This document shows, in pieces, positions 63,446-64,000 of a DNA stretch of 64,000 nt (position 1 is the stretch's first letter; every line of letters begins with the position of its first letter). Both the position numbers and the translations under genes were made by a program. Location: positions 61,024 through 125,023 of the forward strand of contig JAYTOP010000025.1 in assembly GCA_043747745.1 (NCBI GenBank), read 5' to 3'. The notes below the pieces were generated by a model. The model was not told the origin of the DNA, did not search any database, and worked only from the letters and a program-made list of their open reading frames with translations. The stretch is from SZAS-103 sp043747745 (lineage in GTDB: Bacteria > Pseudomonadota > Gammaproteobacteria > Xanthomonadales > Xanthomonadaceae).

Positions 63446-63569
63446 AGCAAGGTAGCTCGAAAAAGGCGAAGCGGATTCGCGAGCTTCGCTGTTGGCTTCG
63501 AACAGCCGAATGGCTGGTCAAATCACTTCGGAGCTCTTCACTTACAGCAATACGGGCTTGTTTTGTCGC

Positions 63570-63638
63570 CCTGAGCGCAGCGAAGGATCTCGCCAACGTT
63601 CTATCCGCTCAGAAGTGAGATCCTTCGCTGCGCTCAGG
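63570..63638. repeat. Inverted repeat with perfect 22-bp arms
   Basis: The arms CCTGAGCGCAGCGAAGGATC+TC (63570-63591) and its exact reverse complement (63617-63638) flank a 25-bp loop. This sequence type is a widely dispersed bacterial intergenic repeat. It lies in the 297-bp gap between two genes, which otherwise holds nothing I can support. Confidence 0.85.
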
Positions 63639-63742
63639 ATGGCAAGGAAGACCGGGGTCCACGTCAGCGGTAGCGAAGTGAGGAAGGCGAAGCGCGGGTA
63701 AGAATGCAGACGAAACATGTCTGGAACTTCCAGGATGCAAAC

Positions 63743-63961
63743 ATGAAAAAGTCGGAAACGAGCGGAAGCCAGACGGCATCCAAATTCATCTCGAAAAAAA
63801 TTGCCGAACTCGCGGACTGGCGCGGGGCAACCCTCGGCAGGATGCGCAAGCTCATCCAGGAAGCAGACCCGAACGTCATCGAGAAGTGGAAGTGGATGGG
63901 CACGCAATGCTCTCAACTTAAGCCTTTCTTGACCTCAAAAGGCTTGCGTTTTCGCACATGA
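63743..63961 (+). pseudogene. DUF1801 (YdhG-like) gene, truncated after about 55 codons
   Basis: The N-terminal half is a good DUF1801 match: SKFISKKIAELADWRGATLG then RMRKLIQEADPNVIEKWKWM-GT. Relatives continue with a Pro-Val-Trp-x-x-x-Gly strand and about 60 to 90 more residues. Here similarity stops at the Gly-Thr (about 63906), the sequence reads QCSQLKPFLTSKGLRFRT and ends at TGA 63959-63961. The switch coincides with a drop in GC content, so a foreign segment has probably cut the gene. Confidence 0.7.
63920..63945. repeat. Hairpin at the truncated DUF1801 junction
   Basis: AAGCCTTT (63920-63927) and AAAGGCTT (63938-63945) form an 8-bp stem with a 10-nt loop, followed by GCGTTTTCGC. It lies just inside the sequence that replaced the DUF1801 3' end and may be a terminator or element end. 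Confidence 0.5.
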
Positions 63962-63964
63962 TTG

Positions 63965-63985
63965 GTTACGATATCGCATCGTAAC
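63965..63985. repeat. AT-rich palindrome near the right edge
   Basis: GTTACGAT, ATCGC, ATCGTAAC form a perfect inverted repeat with 8-bp arms. The surrounding 60 bp are clearly AT-richer than the rest of the window. It could be a recombination site, an operator or the start of an integrated element that continues outside the window. Confidence 0.5.
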
Positions 63986-64000
63986 TCATTGATAAATAAA

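Overview
The window is GC-rich bacterial chromosome, densely coded on both strands. Family content points to the Gammaproteobacteria, most likely the Xanthomonadales (Lysobacter/Dokdonella-like). The signs are a large NAD-glutamate dehydrogenase, a bacterial kynurenine-to-2-aminomuconate pathway, tandem WS/DGAT genes, an rpsF-rpsR-rplI-dnaB-alr block without priB, and several short palindromic repeats of a type scattered in that group. The assignment is inferred from gene content only.

Layout. 1-7 kb: 3' part of NAD-glutamate dehydrogenase, NAD kinase, a small basic protein, and an MCE/Mla-type lipid ABC transporter (mlaE-mlaF-mlaD, minus strand). 7-12.6 kb: a gene-poor stretch with diverged direct repeats around one conserved hypothetical gene, then a signalling operon (REC-GGDEF protein, GAF histidine kinase, and a REC protein cut by an in-frame TAG). 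12.8-22.7 kb: a 5'-nucleotidase whose 3' end is repeated three times in tandem, then a giant cyclic beta-1,2-glucan synthase gene. 22.7-26.2 kb: MFS transporter, DUF2461 protein, exonuclease I.

26.3-40.5 kb is a kynurenine catabolic cluster on the minus strand: kmo, a GH25 lysozyme, kynU and ACMSD on one side, and 3-hydroxyanthranilate dioxygenase, a RidA-type 2-aminomuconate deaminase, carbonic anhydrase, aldehyde dehydrogenase, SDR and a PaiB-like protein on the other. Together they would take kynurenine through 3-hydroxykynurenine, 3-hydroxyanthranilate, aminocarboxymuconate semialdehyde and 2-aminomuconate. The first two steps (tryptophan dioxygenase, formamidase) are not in the window. 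The cluster is split by an opposite-strand three-gene module (acyltransferase, PAP2 phosphatase, PEP-synthase/rifampin-phosphotransferase-like). All three of those genes carry in-frame stop codons (six in total) without any frameshift, which is the most striking anomaly here.

40.6-48.8 kb: two small membrane proteins, asnS, a divergent A-type Fe-S carrier, rpsF-rpsR-rplI with promoter and terminator, a broken IS3-family element, dnaB and alr. 49-56.2 kb: photolyase, two paralogous WS/DGAT acyltransferases, and cytochrome bd oxidase (cydAB). 56.2-64 kb: an orphan Tat-signal fragment, a bacterial TrmY homologue, a VOC protein, a degenerate REC-GGDEF protein, a pilin-like protein, a YceH-family protein, a zinc-ribbon protein, two hypothetical membrane proteins (one with a perfectly duplicated start region) and a truncated DUF1801 gene at an AT-richer edge.

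Recurring themes are operons with start/stop overlaps (ATGA, TGATG, GTGA), four genes whose -10-like box ends exactly 6 bp before the ATG (candidate leaderless mRNAs), and an unusual number of single-codon nonsense lesions in otherwise intact frames. No tRNA, rRNA or CRISPR array was seen.
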